NCBI GenBank assembly: GCA_949752745.1
Contig: OX457028.1
Span: 2,106,420 to 2,170,419, forward strand
Length of the DNA stretch: 64,000 bases
Direction: 5' to 3'
Source of the DNA: Protula sp. h YS-2021
Lineage: Eukaryota > Annelida > Polychaeta > Sabellida > Serpulidae
Numbering within the stretch: position 1 is the first letter of the stretch; each line of letters begins with the position of its first letter. Below the pieces are notes generated by a model, which saw only the letters and a program-made list of their open reading frames with translations, made no database searches and was not told where the DNA came from. Position numbers and translations under genes: made by a program. Of this stretch, positions 52,757-63,636 are shown in pieces.

Positions 52757-54431
52757 CCTCCCCTTCCCGGCTCTCCCCTCCCCGGCTGTCTCCTCCCCGG
52801 CTCTCCCCTCCCCGGCTGTCTCCTCCCCGGCTCTCCCCTCCACGGCTTTCCTCTCACCGGGTCTCTGCTCCCCGGCTGTCCCCTCCCCGGCTCTCCCCTC
52901 CCCATTCTCTCCTCCCCGGCTCTCCCCTCCCCGGCTCTCCCCTGCCCAGCTGTGCACTCTTCGGCTCTCCCCTCCCCGGCTCTTCCCTCCCCGGCTCTCC
53001 CCTCCCCGGCTCTCCCCTCCCCGGTCTCCCCTCCCCAGCTGTGCACTCTTCGGCTCTCCCCTCCTCGGCTCTTCCCTCCCCGGCTCTCCCCTCCCCGGCT
53101 CTCCCCTCCCCGGCTCTCCCCTCCCGGCTCTCCCTCCTCGGCTCTCCCCTCCCCGGCTCTCCCCTCCCCGGCTCTCCCCTCCTCGGCTCTCCCCTCCCCG
53201 GGTCTCCCCTCCCCAGCTGTGCACTCTTCGGCTCTCCCCCTCCTCGGCTCTTCCCTCCCCGGCTCTTCCCTCCCCGGCTCTCCCCTCCTCGCCTCTTCCC
53301 TCCCGGCTCTCCCCTCCCCGGCTGTCCCCTTCTCAGCTGTGCACTCTTCGGATTTCCCTCCCCGGGTCTCCCCTCTCCAGCTGTGCACTCTTCGGCTCTC
53401 CCCTCCCCGGCTCTTCCCTCCCCGGCTCTCCCCTCCCCGGCTCTCCCCTCCCCGGGTCTCCCCTCCCCAGCTGTGCACTCTTCGGCTCTCCCCTCCTCGG
53501 CTCTTCCCTCCCCGGCTCTCCCCTTCCGGGTCTCCCCTCCCCAGCTGTGCACTCTTCGGCTCTCCCCTCCTCGGCTCTTCCTCCCCGGCTCTCCCCCCCC
53601 CGGCTCTCCCCTCCTCGCTCTCCCCTCCCCGGGTCTCCCCTCCCCAGCTGTGCACTCTTCGGCTCTCCCCTCCTCGGCTCTTCCCTCCCCGGCTCTTCCT
53701 CCCCGGCTCTCCCCTCCTCGCCTCTTCCCTCCCCGGCTCTCCCCTCCCCGGCTGTCCCCTCCTCAGCTGTGCACTCTTCGGATTTCCCTCCCCGGGTCTC
53801 CCCTCCCCAGCTGTGCACTCTTCGGCTCTCCCCTCCCCGGCTCTTCCCTCCCCGGCTCTCCCCTCCCCGGCTCTCCCCTCCCGGGTCTCCCCTCCCCAGC
53901 TGTGCACTCTTCGGCTCTCCCCTCCCCGGCTCTTCCCTCCCCGGCTCTCCCCTCCCCGGCTCTCCCCTCCCCGGGTCTCCCCTCCCCAGCTGTGCACTCT
54001 TCGGCTCTCCCCTCCTCGGCTCTTCCCTCCTCGGCTCTTCCCTCCCCGGCTCTCCCCTCCTCGGCTCTTCCCTCCCCGGCTGTCTCCTCCCCGGCTCTCC
54101 CCTCCTCGGCTCTTCCCTCCCCGGGTCTCCCCTCCCCAGCTGTGCACTCTTCGGCTCTCCCCTCCTCGGCTCTTCCCTCCTCGGCTCTTCCCTCCCCGGC
54201 TCTCCCCTCCTCGGCTCTTCCCTCCCCGGCTGTCTCCTCCCCGGCTCTCCCCTCCTCGGCTCTTCCCTCCCCGGCTCTCCCCTCCTCGCTCTTCCCCTCC
54301 CCGGCTCTCCCCCTCCCCGGCTCTCCCCTCCTCGGCTCTTCCCTCCCCGGCTCTCCCCTCCCCGGCTCTCCCCTCCTCGGCTCTTCCCTCCCCGCTCTCC
54401 CCTCCTCGGCTCTTCCCTCCCCGGCTCTCCC
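52757..54431. repeat. C-rich 15-bp minisatellite with a higher-order CAGCTGTGCACTCTTC marker
   Basis: The basic unit is CCCGGCTCTCCCCTC and its TTCCCTC variant, repeated for 1.67 kb. The marker CCAGCTGTGCACTCTTCGG recurs at irregular intervals (for example 52950, 53037, 53215, 53335, 53384, 53470, 53542, 53648, 53768, 53812). The minus strand has G4-type runs (GGGGAGGGGAGAGCC). All ORFs of 390-721 codons on both strands are artefacts and several run through the gap. The array extends to the gap edge, so true length is unknown. Confidence 0.95.
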
Positions 54432-54631
54432 NNNNNNNNNNNNNNNNNNNNNNNNNNNNNNNNNNNNNNNNNNNNNNNNNNNNNNNNNNNNNNNNNNNNN
54501 NNNNNNNNNNNNNNNNNNNNNNNNNNNNNNNNNNNNNNNNNNNNNNNNNNNNNNNNNNNNNNNNNNNNNNNNNNNNNNNNNNNNNNNNNNNNNNNNNNNN
54601 NNNNNNNNNNNNNNNNNNNNNNNNNNNNNNN
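54432..54631. other. Assembly gap of 200 N
   Basis: Exactly 200 N, the usual placeholder for a gap of unknown size. The left edge is inside the C-rich minisatellite; the right edge is inside an AACATGTT-type repeat. The two sides share nothing, so the join could be wrong. Confidence 1.
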
Positions 54632-54716
54632 AAGATGTTCAACATGTTCAACTTGTTCAACATGTTCAACAAGTTGTTCAACATGTTCAACATGTTGTTG
54701 TTCAACATTACTTTGT
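54632..54716. repeat. CAACATGTT repeat, left arm of an inverted pair
   Basis: TTCAACATGTTCAAC units with TTGTTCAACA variants. The right part (TTCAACATGTTGTTGTTCAA) is the exact inverse complement of TTGAACAACAACATGTTGAA near 56226-56246, so the two arrays form inverted arms around 54717-56200. Confidence 0.75.
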
Positions 54717-54876
54717 TGATGAAAAACATTATAAGTATTCAAAGGCATTAAAGGCGGCTATAAGGAAAAACAATGCATTCTTTGAAGAGCTACTAGATAT
54801 GGAGGAGGAGGATGGTAGCAGTGACAACAAAAGTGGCATGGACAGTGAACAGAGTGAAACCGATGCAGAAAAATAG
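54632..54876 (+). CDS. Partial ORF with acidic C-terminal tail
   Basis: In the frame HVQHVVVQHYFVDEKHYKYS, then LKAAIRKNNAFFEELLDMEE, and a tail DGSSDNKSGMDSEQSETDAE ending at TAG 54874-54876. An AATAAA follows at 54898-54903, so this is probably the 3' end of a real gene, truncated by the gap. The first ~80 bp are the CAACATGTT repeat and may not be coding. Acidic Ser/Asp/Glu tails occur in virus-like and chromatin proteins; the family is unknown. It is convergent with the PC4-like gene at 55526-55960. Confidence 0.4.
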
Positions 54877-55047
54877 ACTTATTTGACTAAACTTTATAAT
54901 AAAGACTTTATAAATGTTGTAATATTTTATTAACTTAAGCGGTGTGTAATATATGTCTTGCTTTGCAACATATAAAGTCGTTAGGTTCCTGACACGGTTT
55001 TAATTGACCCGTAAACAATATATCATATATTGGGTATTATAGTTAAT

Positions 55048-55170
55048 TTTGTATTATTATGTATTATATTCAAGAATTGTATTATTATGTATTATATTCA
55101 AGTATTGTTTTATTATGTATTATATCCAAGTATTGTTTTATTATGTATTATATCCAAGTATTGTATGAGA
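55048..55170. repeat. ~33-bp AT-rich tandem repeat, four copies
   Basis: ATTATGTATTATATTCAAGT followed by ATTGTTTT, between the two convergent ORFs; the region also has AATAAA-like sequence (55166-55172). Confidence 0.85.
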
Positions 55171-55525
55171 AAAATAAAAAGTTGAAAAGCATCAAATGTG
55201 TTTTTATTGAACATTACAAATATGTACAATTATGATAAAAACAAAACTATTTCAAATACATATTATGTTAATACATGTGCAGAAGAACTTAACTTAAAAT
55301 TTTATAACAACTGACTTCACATGAACATAGATAAAGTTAATTTCATAGTCTACATATGAAGACAATTTAATTTGAACTACATATCAAATGTACATGTCCA
55401 TATGAGTCAAAGCTAAGTTCTTGTCAAGCTTCAAAACCGTCGGTCCAATCTTCTGCACTGTGATGAAATCACAGCATCCACTAAGCTCGTCATGCTGTTA
55501 AAACTGTATACAGTCATCTCGCTGT

Positions 55526-55960
55526 CTACTCAACCATCTTCTGACAGTCACTGCATTTATACAGATCCATTTTCTGAAGCATGAGATCCACTGACGTCAT
55601 TTGCTTCTTCAACATGTGCCAGTCTTTCAATGACAACAAAATTCCCTTCTTGGTAGGATATAACCTCCCAGATGCATGATTCGTAATATATTTACGAATG
55701 TTAACCATCACTTTCTGTTGATAATTCACCAATTTAATATATGTTTCTCCATTAATGGGTATCATAACCGGTGAATCGTCTCTTTTTATCTTTCTAAGAT
55801 GTGGTCGCTTTTGACGCTGCTGACGTGACTTCGCCTTAGACTTTACCATGGGCATTGCCTTAGACTTTGCTGTAGGTATTGTCTCAGGCTTTGCTATAAA
55901 ATTTTCTGCAGGCATTGCCATAGATGGTAGTTGTTGTTCACTCACTGCAGACATGTTCAC
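55526..55960 (-). CDS. PC4-like (p15 coactivator) protein with basic N-terminus
   Basis: An intact 144-codon frame. The N-terminal ~65 residues are basic and low-complexity: TAKSKAMPMVKSKAKSRQQR and KRPHLRKIKRDD. The C-terminal part shows the PC4/SUB1 fold signature: VNYQQKVMVNIRKYI, then LYPTKKGILLSLKDWHMLK and a final helix, then a CSDC pair. PC4 binds ssDNA and melts or protects it; in hosts it is a polymerase II coactivator. A Polinton-adjacent copy at 11484-11850 shares IRKY...EW..LK. Here it lies between inverted repeat arms, convergent with an acidic-tail ORF, so I infer a virus-like unit rather than host SUB1, though the latter cannot be excluded. Confidence 0.6.
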   Translation of the reverse strand: MNMSAVSEQQLPSMAMPAENFIAKPETIPTAKSKAMPMVKSKAKSRQQRQKRPHLRKIKRDDSPVMIPINGETYIKLVNYQQKVMVNIRKYITNHASGRLYPTKKGILLSLKDWHMLKKQMTSVDLMLQKMDLYKCSDCQKMVE

Positions 55961-56199
55961 TCTTCAGTATCTTGATACAGAATGTGCGTTATGTCTGAGG
56001 GTAGGTACCTTTTATGCTCTATAGGGAGCTGTCACACTCGAGGTTGGACACACTATGTCCTAAAATGTTTAGAAATAACTTTACCATATGCGACTTTGCA
56101 GCCAATTGTAAGATTTCGAACAAATGTTACATTTATACATCCTTTCGGTGCAACCTACACTATTCAAATGATGAGAAAGTCTTTAAACATAGCTTTATA

Positions 56200-56365
56200 T
56201 ACAACTTGTTGAACAAGTTGAACAACATGTTGAACAACAACATGTTGAACATGTTGATCAACTTGTTGAACATGTTGAGCAAGTTGAACATGTTGAACTT
56301 GTTGAACTTGTTCAACATGTTCAACATGTTGAACTTGTTGAACTTGTTGAACATGTTGAAAAAAA
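56200..56365. repeat. AACATGTTGAAC repeat, right arm of an inverted pair
   Basis: Tandem (GAACATGTT/GAACTTGTT) units. AACATGTT is itself palindromic, so each unit can also pair with itself. ORFs in it (KFNMLNMLN types) are artefacts. Confidence 0.85.
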
Positions 56366-56366
56366 A

Positions 56367-56486
56367 TTCGAACACGTGTTTTGAATGGGCTTGCCATTCG
56401 AACACGTCTTTAAAATGGGCTTGCCATTCGAACACGTCTTTAAAATGGGCTTGCCACATGAACACGTCTTTTGAATGGGCGCAGTT
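56367..56486. repeat. ~30-bp tandem repeat, four copies
   Basis: TTCGAACACGTCTTTAAAAT followed by GGGCTTGCCA. It directly adjoins the AACATGTT array. Confidence 0.9.
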
Positions 56487-56574
56487 TTCCTACATAACTA
56501 TCCACATTTTCACTTCCCATTTTCCAACAATCAACCAATCAACCAAGTGGTAGAATCGTCTGAAACGTGCAAAA

Positions 56575-56940
56575 AACTAAATTTGTTAAAGTTGGTTTAG
56601 AACCCTGATTTTGACCTTACTACACCATGGTAAAATGTTCAAACTTATTTTATACATCATATGTTGTCAAAAAACAAAATTTGTTCAAGTTGGTCTAGAA
56701 CCCTTATTTTTACCCTACTACACCATGGTAAAATGTTCAAACTTATTTTATGCATCATATTTTGTCAAAAAACAAAATTTGTTAAAGTTGGTCTAGAACT
56801 ACCATTTTTCACTACTATGACTTTAGAATATTCAAATAAGTAGCACGCTAAAATGTTCAAACTTATTTTATATATTATATGTTATCAAAAAACAACATTT
56901 GTTAAATGTGTTTTAGAAGTGTCATTTTCAAACTACTATA
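56575..56940. repeat. ~98-bp tandem repeat, about 3.5 copies
   Basis: Landmark GTTGGTCTAGAACCC near 56592, 56690, 56788 and a diverged form near 56908; each is followed by CTACACCATGGTAAAATGTT and CAAACTTATTTTATACATCA. The two short ORFs are artefacts. Confidence 0.85.
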
Positions 56941-56954
56941 ACATAAAACATAGA

Positions 56955-57185
56955 GTTGGGGAAAATCCCATTCCTTCTCAAATTTATTGATCGTTCCCAC
57001 GGTCTAGGCCTTTGATGTTTTCAAATTTATCGATCGTTCCCACGGTCTGAATTAGTGCACTCTGAAATTTATTGATCGTTCCCACGGTCTAGGCCTTTGA
57101 TGTTTTCAAATTTATCGATCGTTCCCACGGTCTGAACGAGTGCACTCTGAAATCTGTCAATCGGTTTTCCCCACACTCTGTACAC
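56955..57185. repeat. TTTATTGATCGTTCCCACGG repeat, nested duplications
   Basis: The block CAAATTTATCGATCGTTCCC-ACGGTCTGAA alternates with AGGCCTTTGATGTTTTC, and two ~115-bp halves are near copies. Related sequence (ATCCCATTCCTTCTC, GATCGTTCCCACG, GTGCACTCTGAAATTTATCG) reappears at 58388-58520. Confidence 0.8.
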
Positions 57186-57370
57186 ATGTACTTATGCTGT
57201 GTGTGTGTGTGTGGTTACTGTAATGGGAAACCATTGAAATATGACTTATTAAATATTATCATAATAATAATAATTAAAAAAAAAAGTCACAGAGTCACAT
57301 GATGTCACAGTCACATGTTGTCACAAAATGTCACAGAGTCATAAAAGTGAACAAAAACCAGAAAAAGTTT

Positions 57371-57443
57371 GCCCCCATGTGGGATCGATCCCACAACTCT
57401 CAGGTTGCTAGCCGTCTATTCTACCAAGTGAGCTATCACGGCT
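57371..57443 (-). repeat. tRNA-like sequence (SINE head or tRNA pseudogene)
   Basis: On the minus strand it begins AGCCGTGATAGCTCACTTGG (box A-like) and ends GTTGTGGGATCGATCCC (box B-like). The anticodon stem does not pair well, so a functional tRNA is unlikely. Seven or so T/A bases follow on the SINE side. Confidence 0.5.
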
Positions 57444-57544
57444 TGTCTGTTGAACGATCTGATAATGACATACATACTTGAAACTAATTATGTTCTCATA
57501 GCAATTAAATAGTCATATAGCTATATGATGTTACATAGTCACAT

Positions 57545-57775
57545 CCTGGGGGGGGGGGGTCTCCTTAGTTTGAGGACTCGGGGGGGGGTGGGGGGAAGGG
57601 GGGGGGTCTTCCAAGTTTGAGGACCCAGGGGGGGGTCTTCCAAGTCTGAGGACCCAGGGGGGGGTCTTCCAAGTCTGAGGACCCGAGGGGGGGTCTTCCA
57701 AGTCTGAGGACCCAGGGGGGGTCTTCCAAGTCTGAGGACCCGGGGTTGTCTTCCAAGTTTGAGGACCCGGGGGGG
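57545..57775. repeat. ~30-bp G-rich minisatellite, about eight copies
   Basis: GGGGGGTCTTCCAAGTCTGA followed by GGACCCA/GGACCCG. Minus-strand Pro-rich ORFs (SDLEDPP types) are artefacts. Confidence 0.9.
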
Positions 57776-57815
57776 GGAGTGTTCTAAGATTGAGGACCAG
57801 TGATATGAAAGTGAT

Positions 57816-57900
57816 GCCCGAGGGCGGGTTCGATCCACCGACCTTCAGATCATGGTTCCGCTTACGGGTCCTCTGCTCTACCAACTGAGCCATTCAGGCC
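57816..57900 (-). repeat. tRNA-like sequence (SINE-type)
   Basis: Minus strand: GGCCTGAATGGCTCAGTTGG (box A), AGAGCAGAGGACCCG, an insertion, then GTGGATCGAACCCGCC (box B). The 12-14 bp insertion in the anticodon region and the pattern shared with animal SINEs argue for a tRNA-derived SINE. Confidence 0.55.
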
Positions 57901-58059
57901 AGAAGGTTAATGAGCAGGAAAATATTCCTCATATGCGGTTGGAATCACATCACACATGATTGACAGGTCATGTGACCAATAATGATTGACAGGTCACGTG
58001 ACTAATGACGTCATGATGATTTACAGGCGACTTAGGGTTATGCTGCTTAGGACTGTCTT

Positions 58060-58230
58060 AATAGGCCATAACATCATGATGACGTCATGATAACGTCATG
58101 ATGACGTCATGACGTCATGATAACGTCATGATGATGACGTCATTATAACGTCATTATGACGTCATTATAACGTCATCATGTTGACGTCATTATAACGTCA
58201 TGATGACGTCATCATGACGTCATTGAACGG
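58060..58230. repeat. GACGTCAT/AACGTCAT short tandem array
   Basis: TGATGACGTCA and TTATAACGTCAT units, at least fifteen CRE-like octamers (TGACGTCA). Shares its motif with 6645-7050. Confidence 0.9.
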
Positions 58231-58284
58231 GCGCGCGCTCTTTCGATTACCTGTTTCAAAATACCCATGCGAATTCGAAAACAA

Positions 58285-58625
58285 TGACATCACTGTTTTC
58301 GGAGCCCCATGGGGCTCCGAAAACACCTCGTGACGTCATTATGACGTCACTTCCTGTTTTCGGAGCCACACTTTTATCCTGCTGAAAATCCCATTCCTTC
58401 TCAAATTTATTGATCGTTCCCACGCACTGAACGAGTGCACTCTAAAATTTATCGATCGGTTTTCCCCCACACTCTGTACGAGTGCACTCTGAAATTTATC
58501 GATCGGGTTTTCCCCCACAGTGACGTCATTATGACGTCACTGTTTTAAAAGCCCCATGGGGCTATCAAAACACCTCCTGACGTCATTATGACGTCACTTC
58601 CTGTTTTGAAAGCCCCACTTTTATC
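58285..58625. repeat. ~245-bp duplication with GGAGCCCCATGGGGCTCC hairpins
   Basis: The block [GTTTTxGGAGCCCCATGGGGCTCC...CACCTC(G/C)TGACGTCATTATGACGTCACTTCC...CCACACTTTTATCC] occurs twice, the second with AAAGCCCCATGGGGCTATCAA. Between them is a copy of the GATCGTTCCCACG repeat. Both carry an 16-18 bp perfect palindrome. Confidence 0.8.
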
Positions 58626-58627
58626 CT

Positions 58628-58965
58628 ACTGTACAATCAGGTCACAGAAGAGATAGTGACTACAGTCAGGTCACAAAAGAGATAGTGAGTACAGTCAGGT
58701 CACAAAAGAGATAGTGAGTACAGTCAGGTCACAAAAGAGATAGTAGGCACAGTCAGGTCACAGAAGGGATAGTGAGTACAGTCAGGTCACAAAAGAGATA
58801 GTGAGTACAGTGAGGTCACAAAAGAGATAGTTGGCACAGTCAGGTCACAAAAGAGATAGTGACTACAGTCAGGTCACAAGAGATAATGGGCATAGTCAGG
58901 TCACAAAAGAGAATAGGAACAGTCATGTCACAAAAAAGTGATGGAAACATTCGGGTCACAAAAGA
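58628..58965. repeat. 28-29 bp tandem repeat, about twelve copies
   Basis: CAGTCAGGTCACAAAAGAGA followed by TAGTGAGTA, increasingly diverged to the right. Confidence 0.95.
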
Positions 58966-58969
58966 TATC

Positions 58970-60599
58970 ACTGCAATATTGGATAAATGTTGATTTTATG
59001 CACACTGAATTTTACACCCAGACCCCATGGGTACACTCTAGGCGTCGTTATCAGGCGAACAGGTGATTTCTCAGAACTATGTCACATTTATCGCCCCTCA
59101 CCACTCCTACCCTAGGCGGGTTACGTTTGCCGTTCCGAATACTACATTTACTCTCTGTGAGATTTTCTGCAGTCATAATTATGACATCGCTATCGATGTA
59201 TTCGCAGTACAAAGTCATTGTCCAACAGCCAACCTCTGCGGTGTCACCAGATGTCAGCAGTTTTATAACATCAGCAAGATGAGAGACCACAAATTAATAA
59301 TAATAATAATAGTGATAGTAATAGTAATAATAATAATAATAATAGTGATAATAATAATAATAAAGTAACGAATACTGGAGCCACAACATCAGAAGTCTGG
59401 AATAACATCTGACAGAAAAAGCTTTTGAAAAAAAAAAAAACAAACAAAAGAGCTCAATATTGTTATTTTATCCCTAAATAAAAGCAAATCTCAGTTTTAT
59501 TCGAACAAGAATTGTTGGAAAGAGTGACAGCAATAGAGAAGTTAAAATAGCAACAAAAAAATAATTAAAAAATAAAAAATAAATCAATAAATAAATAATA
59601 AACAAAAAATATTTTAAAAAATCTGCATCGGATTGTACTGATTTGCCACCTAAAATTAGCAAACAGTAAAATTTCAGGTCAAAGTATCTAATTAGTGAAG
59701 TTAAGCGTGCAATATCAAAGCTCTGAGGTTTGGGAATGGGGATTTGCATTTTGGCTTAGACCATGAAATTGTCAAGAGCATCCCAAAAAGAACTTAGGTG
59801 AAAATTATTGTACAAATATCAAATAGCTACTTGAGAATTAGATGCTGTGCCGACGGCTTTGCTAAACTGTGTTTAAAATGTGGTTAGTCAGTTTTGGTTA
59901 ATACAGTTTAAAAACTTTATATTTTATTCATAATATATTTGATTCTATCCCGCCAGGACAGCTCAGATCAGTGAGAGCAGCTATAAGACACAACGGTTAC
60001 AGATTTTGGTCAGTTTTATTTAATATAGTTAATTACTTGATAATTTATCTAAATTATGTTCAGATTAAATTTTATATTCTGATTTAGTTCACGTAGTTAA
60101 TCCTTCTCAAAGTACTTCTGCACCTGAATATGTCAAGAGCAAGACTCCTGTGTACAACAGCTTCAAAGGTGAAATTTTCACGAACTCACAGGCAGGCAAA
60201 AATCAGAAAAAAAATCCAAGTCAACGGAATTTCTGTCAATCTACCTCTTCTTTTACTAATTCTACATTCTTCATTCTTTTTTTCCCACTTGTTCAAAGCA
60301 AGTGCGTCCCAATATGGCCCTCATATAGTTACTGAACGAGACGTTATAGACACCAAACAAACAAACTCGCACACTTTTTTTTGATCTTATTTTATTGAAC
60401 AAATTTAAATTGATTTTCAAGAAACAATAACTAATTATTCATTGCGAAGTGATTTTTATAAATCATTCCGGTGAAGCCGATGCACTCTGGGGTTGCATTC
60501 AGTTCTTCAGCGCTTAGGTGTAAGTACAACAGGTGATGATGGTATGGGATCCGTCACAGTCTGGATCTCTGCCGGATCCACAATATCCCGTCAATACCT
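58970..60599. other. Unassigned stretch
   Basis: Contains an (AAT/AGT)n microsatellite at 59296-59364 and A-rich runs. ORFs (for example 59063-59368, 60130-60384) show no family features. Confidence 0.35.
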
Positions 60600-60915
60600 A
60601 AACAAATTAACAGTCATCCTCAGGATCTATAACATCCCGTCAGGATCTAAACAAATAAACAGTCATCCTCAGGATCTACAACATCTCGTCAGGATCTAAA
60701 CAAATAAACAGTCATCCTCAGGATCTACAACATCTCGTCAGGATCTAAACAAATAAACAGTCATCCTCAGGATCTACAACATCTCGTCAGGATCTAAACA
60801 AATAAACAGTCATCCTCAGGATCTACAACATCCCGTCAGGATCTAAACAAATAAACAGTCATCCTCAGGATCTACAACATCCCGTCAGGATCTAAACAAA
60901 TAAACAGTCATCTGC
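60600..60915. repeat. 49-bp tandem repeat, six to seven copies
   Basis: CAAATAAACAGTCATCCTCA-GGATCTACAACATCTCGTCA-GGATCTAAA; nearly identical copies, the first two slightly diverged. Each unit holds CAGGATCT twice. Confidence 0.95.
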
Positions 60916-61569
60916 CGTATCATTTATCGGTTACATACAAAGTTTACTTTATAGCAGTTTTTCCACAACAGTAGCCGCTTTCAGTACAATAAGGTTCTTC
61001 TGTACGAGTGGCAGATTTATACCGTTTCTCACTATACGTGGATTTAGCAACTGTTCCTAATGTTTCCTTCAATGATTTCCTCGCATTGGCTCACGCCATA
61101 TTGCCAGGGCCGAGTTGAAACTTGGAAAAATCGATAATTTCAATAATCAGGGCGGCGTGTTTTCTGGGATAAAATGAAAAAAAACACTATTTTTCTCTGT
61201 CATAGTATATTTTCTCTTTCCGTGTATCACGCTCATAGAGGTTTGGTTGTATGCTTTATTATGTTAATTATGTTAATTTGATAGGAACGTTTTCGCAACA
61301 GTTCAGCAGTCAGTCGTAAATACTACCGTTTGTAAGTTTATTCAATAAAAATTGTTGATTCTTGTTATTTTAAGAGTAAGCTACAAGAACACTTTAAAAA
61401 AGAACACATACACAGTATGCAAACAGCAACCGTTAAAACACCAAAACAAATTTGTTAAAGAAGGCAGTTTTTCAAACTTTGGAAGAAAAACAAACATACC
61501 TCGTTGTCTGCGCACAGATTTTGTTCGCCATAAGAACCATAAATGATTCTGCATAAAGATTCCGGACCA

Positions 61570-61740
61570 GTTCTAATGCCGTTATCTGTCAAACATACTG
61601 CCTCTTTATAGTGTCATTATCTCTCAAATATACTACCTCTGTATAGTGCCGTTACCTGTCAAACATACTACCCTTTTGTAGTGTCGCTATCTGTCAAACT
61701 ATCTCTGTATAGTGCTGTCAAATATACTACCTCTTCTTTA
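61570..61740. repeat. ~43-bp tandem repeat, about four copies
   Basis: GTTATCTGTCAAACATACT-ACCTCTTTATAGTGTC with shortened later copies. Confidence 0.8.
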
Positions 61741-63636
61741 TTCCTAGTTGGATGACGACAAGTATTTTTAAATATGAGCTAGCAGCTTACAGCCTATTTA
61801 TTCATTAGTATGTAGGATAGCAGTGACGACAATTATAAACATAAGAAAGCGATCACAAATACCATTAACTGTCAAACCCGTGGCCGCAAGAGAAGAAAAA
61901 TTCCCAATACAGAGTGTCAATAATTTATTTCTCATCATAACTTAATATTTATAACACCAATATAGCAGTGTTTTCGAGGCCAAAGTAGTATAAAGTGCTG
62001 ATAATGAGGGCCAATGGAAATGTATAGATTGCCAGTGTATTTCTTTTGGGAAGTAACCGTTAACAGGTCCAATATGGTGCCAAACCCGGGGTTCTGGTTT
62101 TAGCTAAATTCCAGTGCCCAAAGAATTTAATAAAAACTGACAAGGTTAGGGATTTACGGCTGATTTCGATCGAGGTGTTATGGTATTTGTGTTTGTTAAT
62201 TTCTTCACTTTATACAATTTCAGTGAAAGAAGTGAGACTAGAGAAACCCAAGAATGAAACTTTTTTAAGCCGCCATTGCTACTTCCATTACGAAAAAGAA
62301 CCAGGTATACTATCAAAACAAAAATTTTGGGTATAAAACAAATTGCGCCCAAAAGAATGCAACATTCTTATCTCATAGCTATCGTGTATGGTAACACACT
62401 GAATATTGTTAGGGTAGTTGCGTTATTGAACGATGACGAAAGTTGTTCCCATGCGTGACTGATTTCACTTCTAAGACAGCACACATTCAAGTCGACAAAA
62501 GGATAAAAGTTCAAAAATCATTTTAGAAAATATAAATTTATCAGTAACATATGAGTTAATAGAATTTTTTGTATTTTATATTATCGAATCACAAATGTGT
62601 AATTCAGAGGTTTTACCATCACAGCACATAATTCTGTTGTACATGTGCACTCCACAATCAGGATCCCGCCCAGAACCGCACAATCCATTCATCTGTATTT
62701 AAGGCATTCATCATTCATATGAATTCAAATAATTGATTCAAAATCAATATAAATTTAAAAAAAAAATCAGTGTTAAGGTTTGCCTTTTTCTTCAAAACTG
62801 ACAAAATTAATTTTCTTCATAAGCGATAATTAGCATTTTCTTTTTAAGCGAATTTAGCTTACTAAGTAGAAATATGCAAGTTGCTGCATTTGACTGCCTG
62901 CTGCTCTGGTGGGCACTCTAAATGAACGTCTTACCTGTAGCCCTTCCGGGCACTCCAGATGAACGCCTTGTGCACCAGTTTCCGTAAGGCACGACTTCTG
63001 GTATTCCTCTGTAATAAAATTTTACCTGTAGCTTTTTCATAACGGCCTAATTATATCACGTCATTACGTTTTAGTTTAGCGTACTTAATAAGGAACAAGC
63101 CTTACGTCCTCTTCGCCACCCTTCTTCCCCGGGACAGGTCTTATTTCCTCATCACTTCCCCCCGTAAATCTCTAAGTTAGCTTTTTTTGTCAGCAACACT
63201 TTTAAGAAAATTCCTGCAGATAAAAATTACAATTACCTGTATGTATCAAATAAACAACTAAAATGAGTAACATTATAGATCTATTGTGTAAAAATAAAAG
63301 GGAATAACGCCCCTGAACCCCATCGACGTCACACAGAGCAGTGCGTTGCAGACTTGTTACCAAGAGTATTTAATTGCAAAGCAAAACAAGAGTAACAACT
63401 TCTCAGGAAATGCTAAAACTTTGAACTTCAAGGACAATAAAAGACATTTTCAAGGTTCTGTATCTGAGAAAAATTAAAACTTTTTAATCAACTTATTACA
63501 AGTTTTGCACATCTTAATTACAAATTATGACGATTATCAAAGTTAATTTTAGAGTTATCCTTATCGATTTTTTATAACATTCAATCACAACTTTATGGTT
63601 TTATTGTTAACCAAAATATTAAACAATTTCAATATT
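61741..63636. other. Unassigned stretch
   Basis: Apart from a small local duplication (GGGCACTC.AATGAACG at 62911 and 62949) I see no gene, repeat or element. Confidence 0.35.

Noticed and set aside
52586..54876. Very long Pro/Leu/Ser-rich and Gly/Arg/Glu-rich ORFs (390-721 codons)
   Set aside because: They are read-through of a 15-bp minisatellite and several cross the 200-N gap.
56160..56465. ORFs rich in FNMLNMLN or QHVQQVQ across the AACATGTT repeat
   Set aside because: Repeat-driven frames on both strands.
57371..57443. Functional tRNA-Ala gene on the minus strand
   Set aside because: Box A and B are present and an AGC-like loop can be drawn, but the anticodon stem has three mismatches and the acceptor stem pairs poorly; a SINE or pseudogene is more likely.
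57531..57893. 120-codon Pro-rich minus-strand ORF starting MAQLVEQRTRKRNHD
   Set aside because: The start is the translation of the tRNA-like SINE head, the rest of the 30-bp G-rich minisatellite.
57816..57900. Functional tRNA gene
   Set aside because: The anticodon region carries an extra 12-14 bp without a proper intron fold; matches the style of tRNA-derived SINEs.
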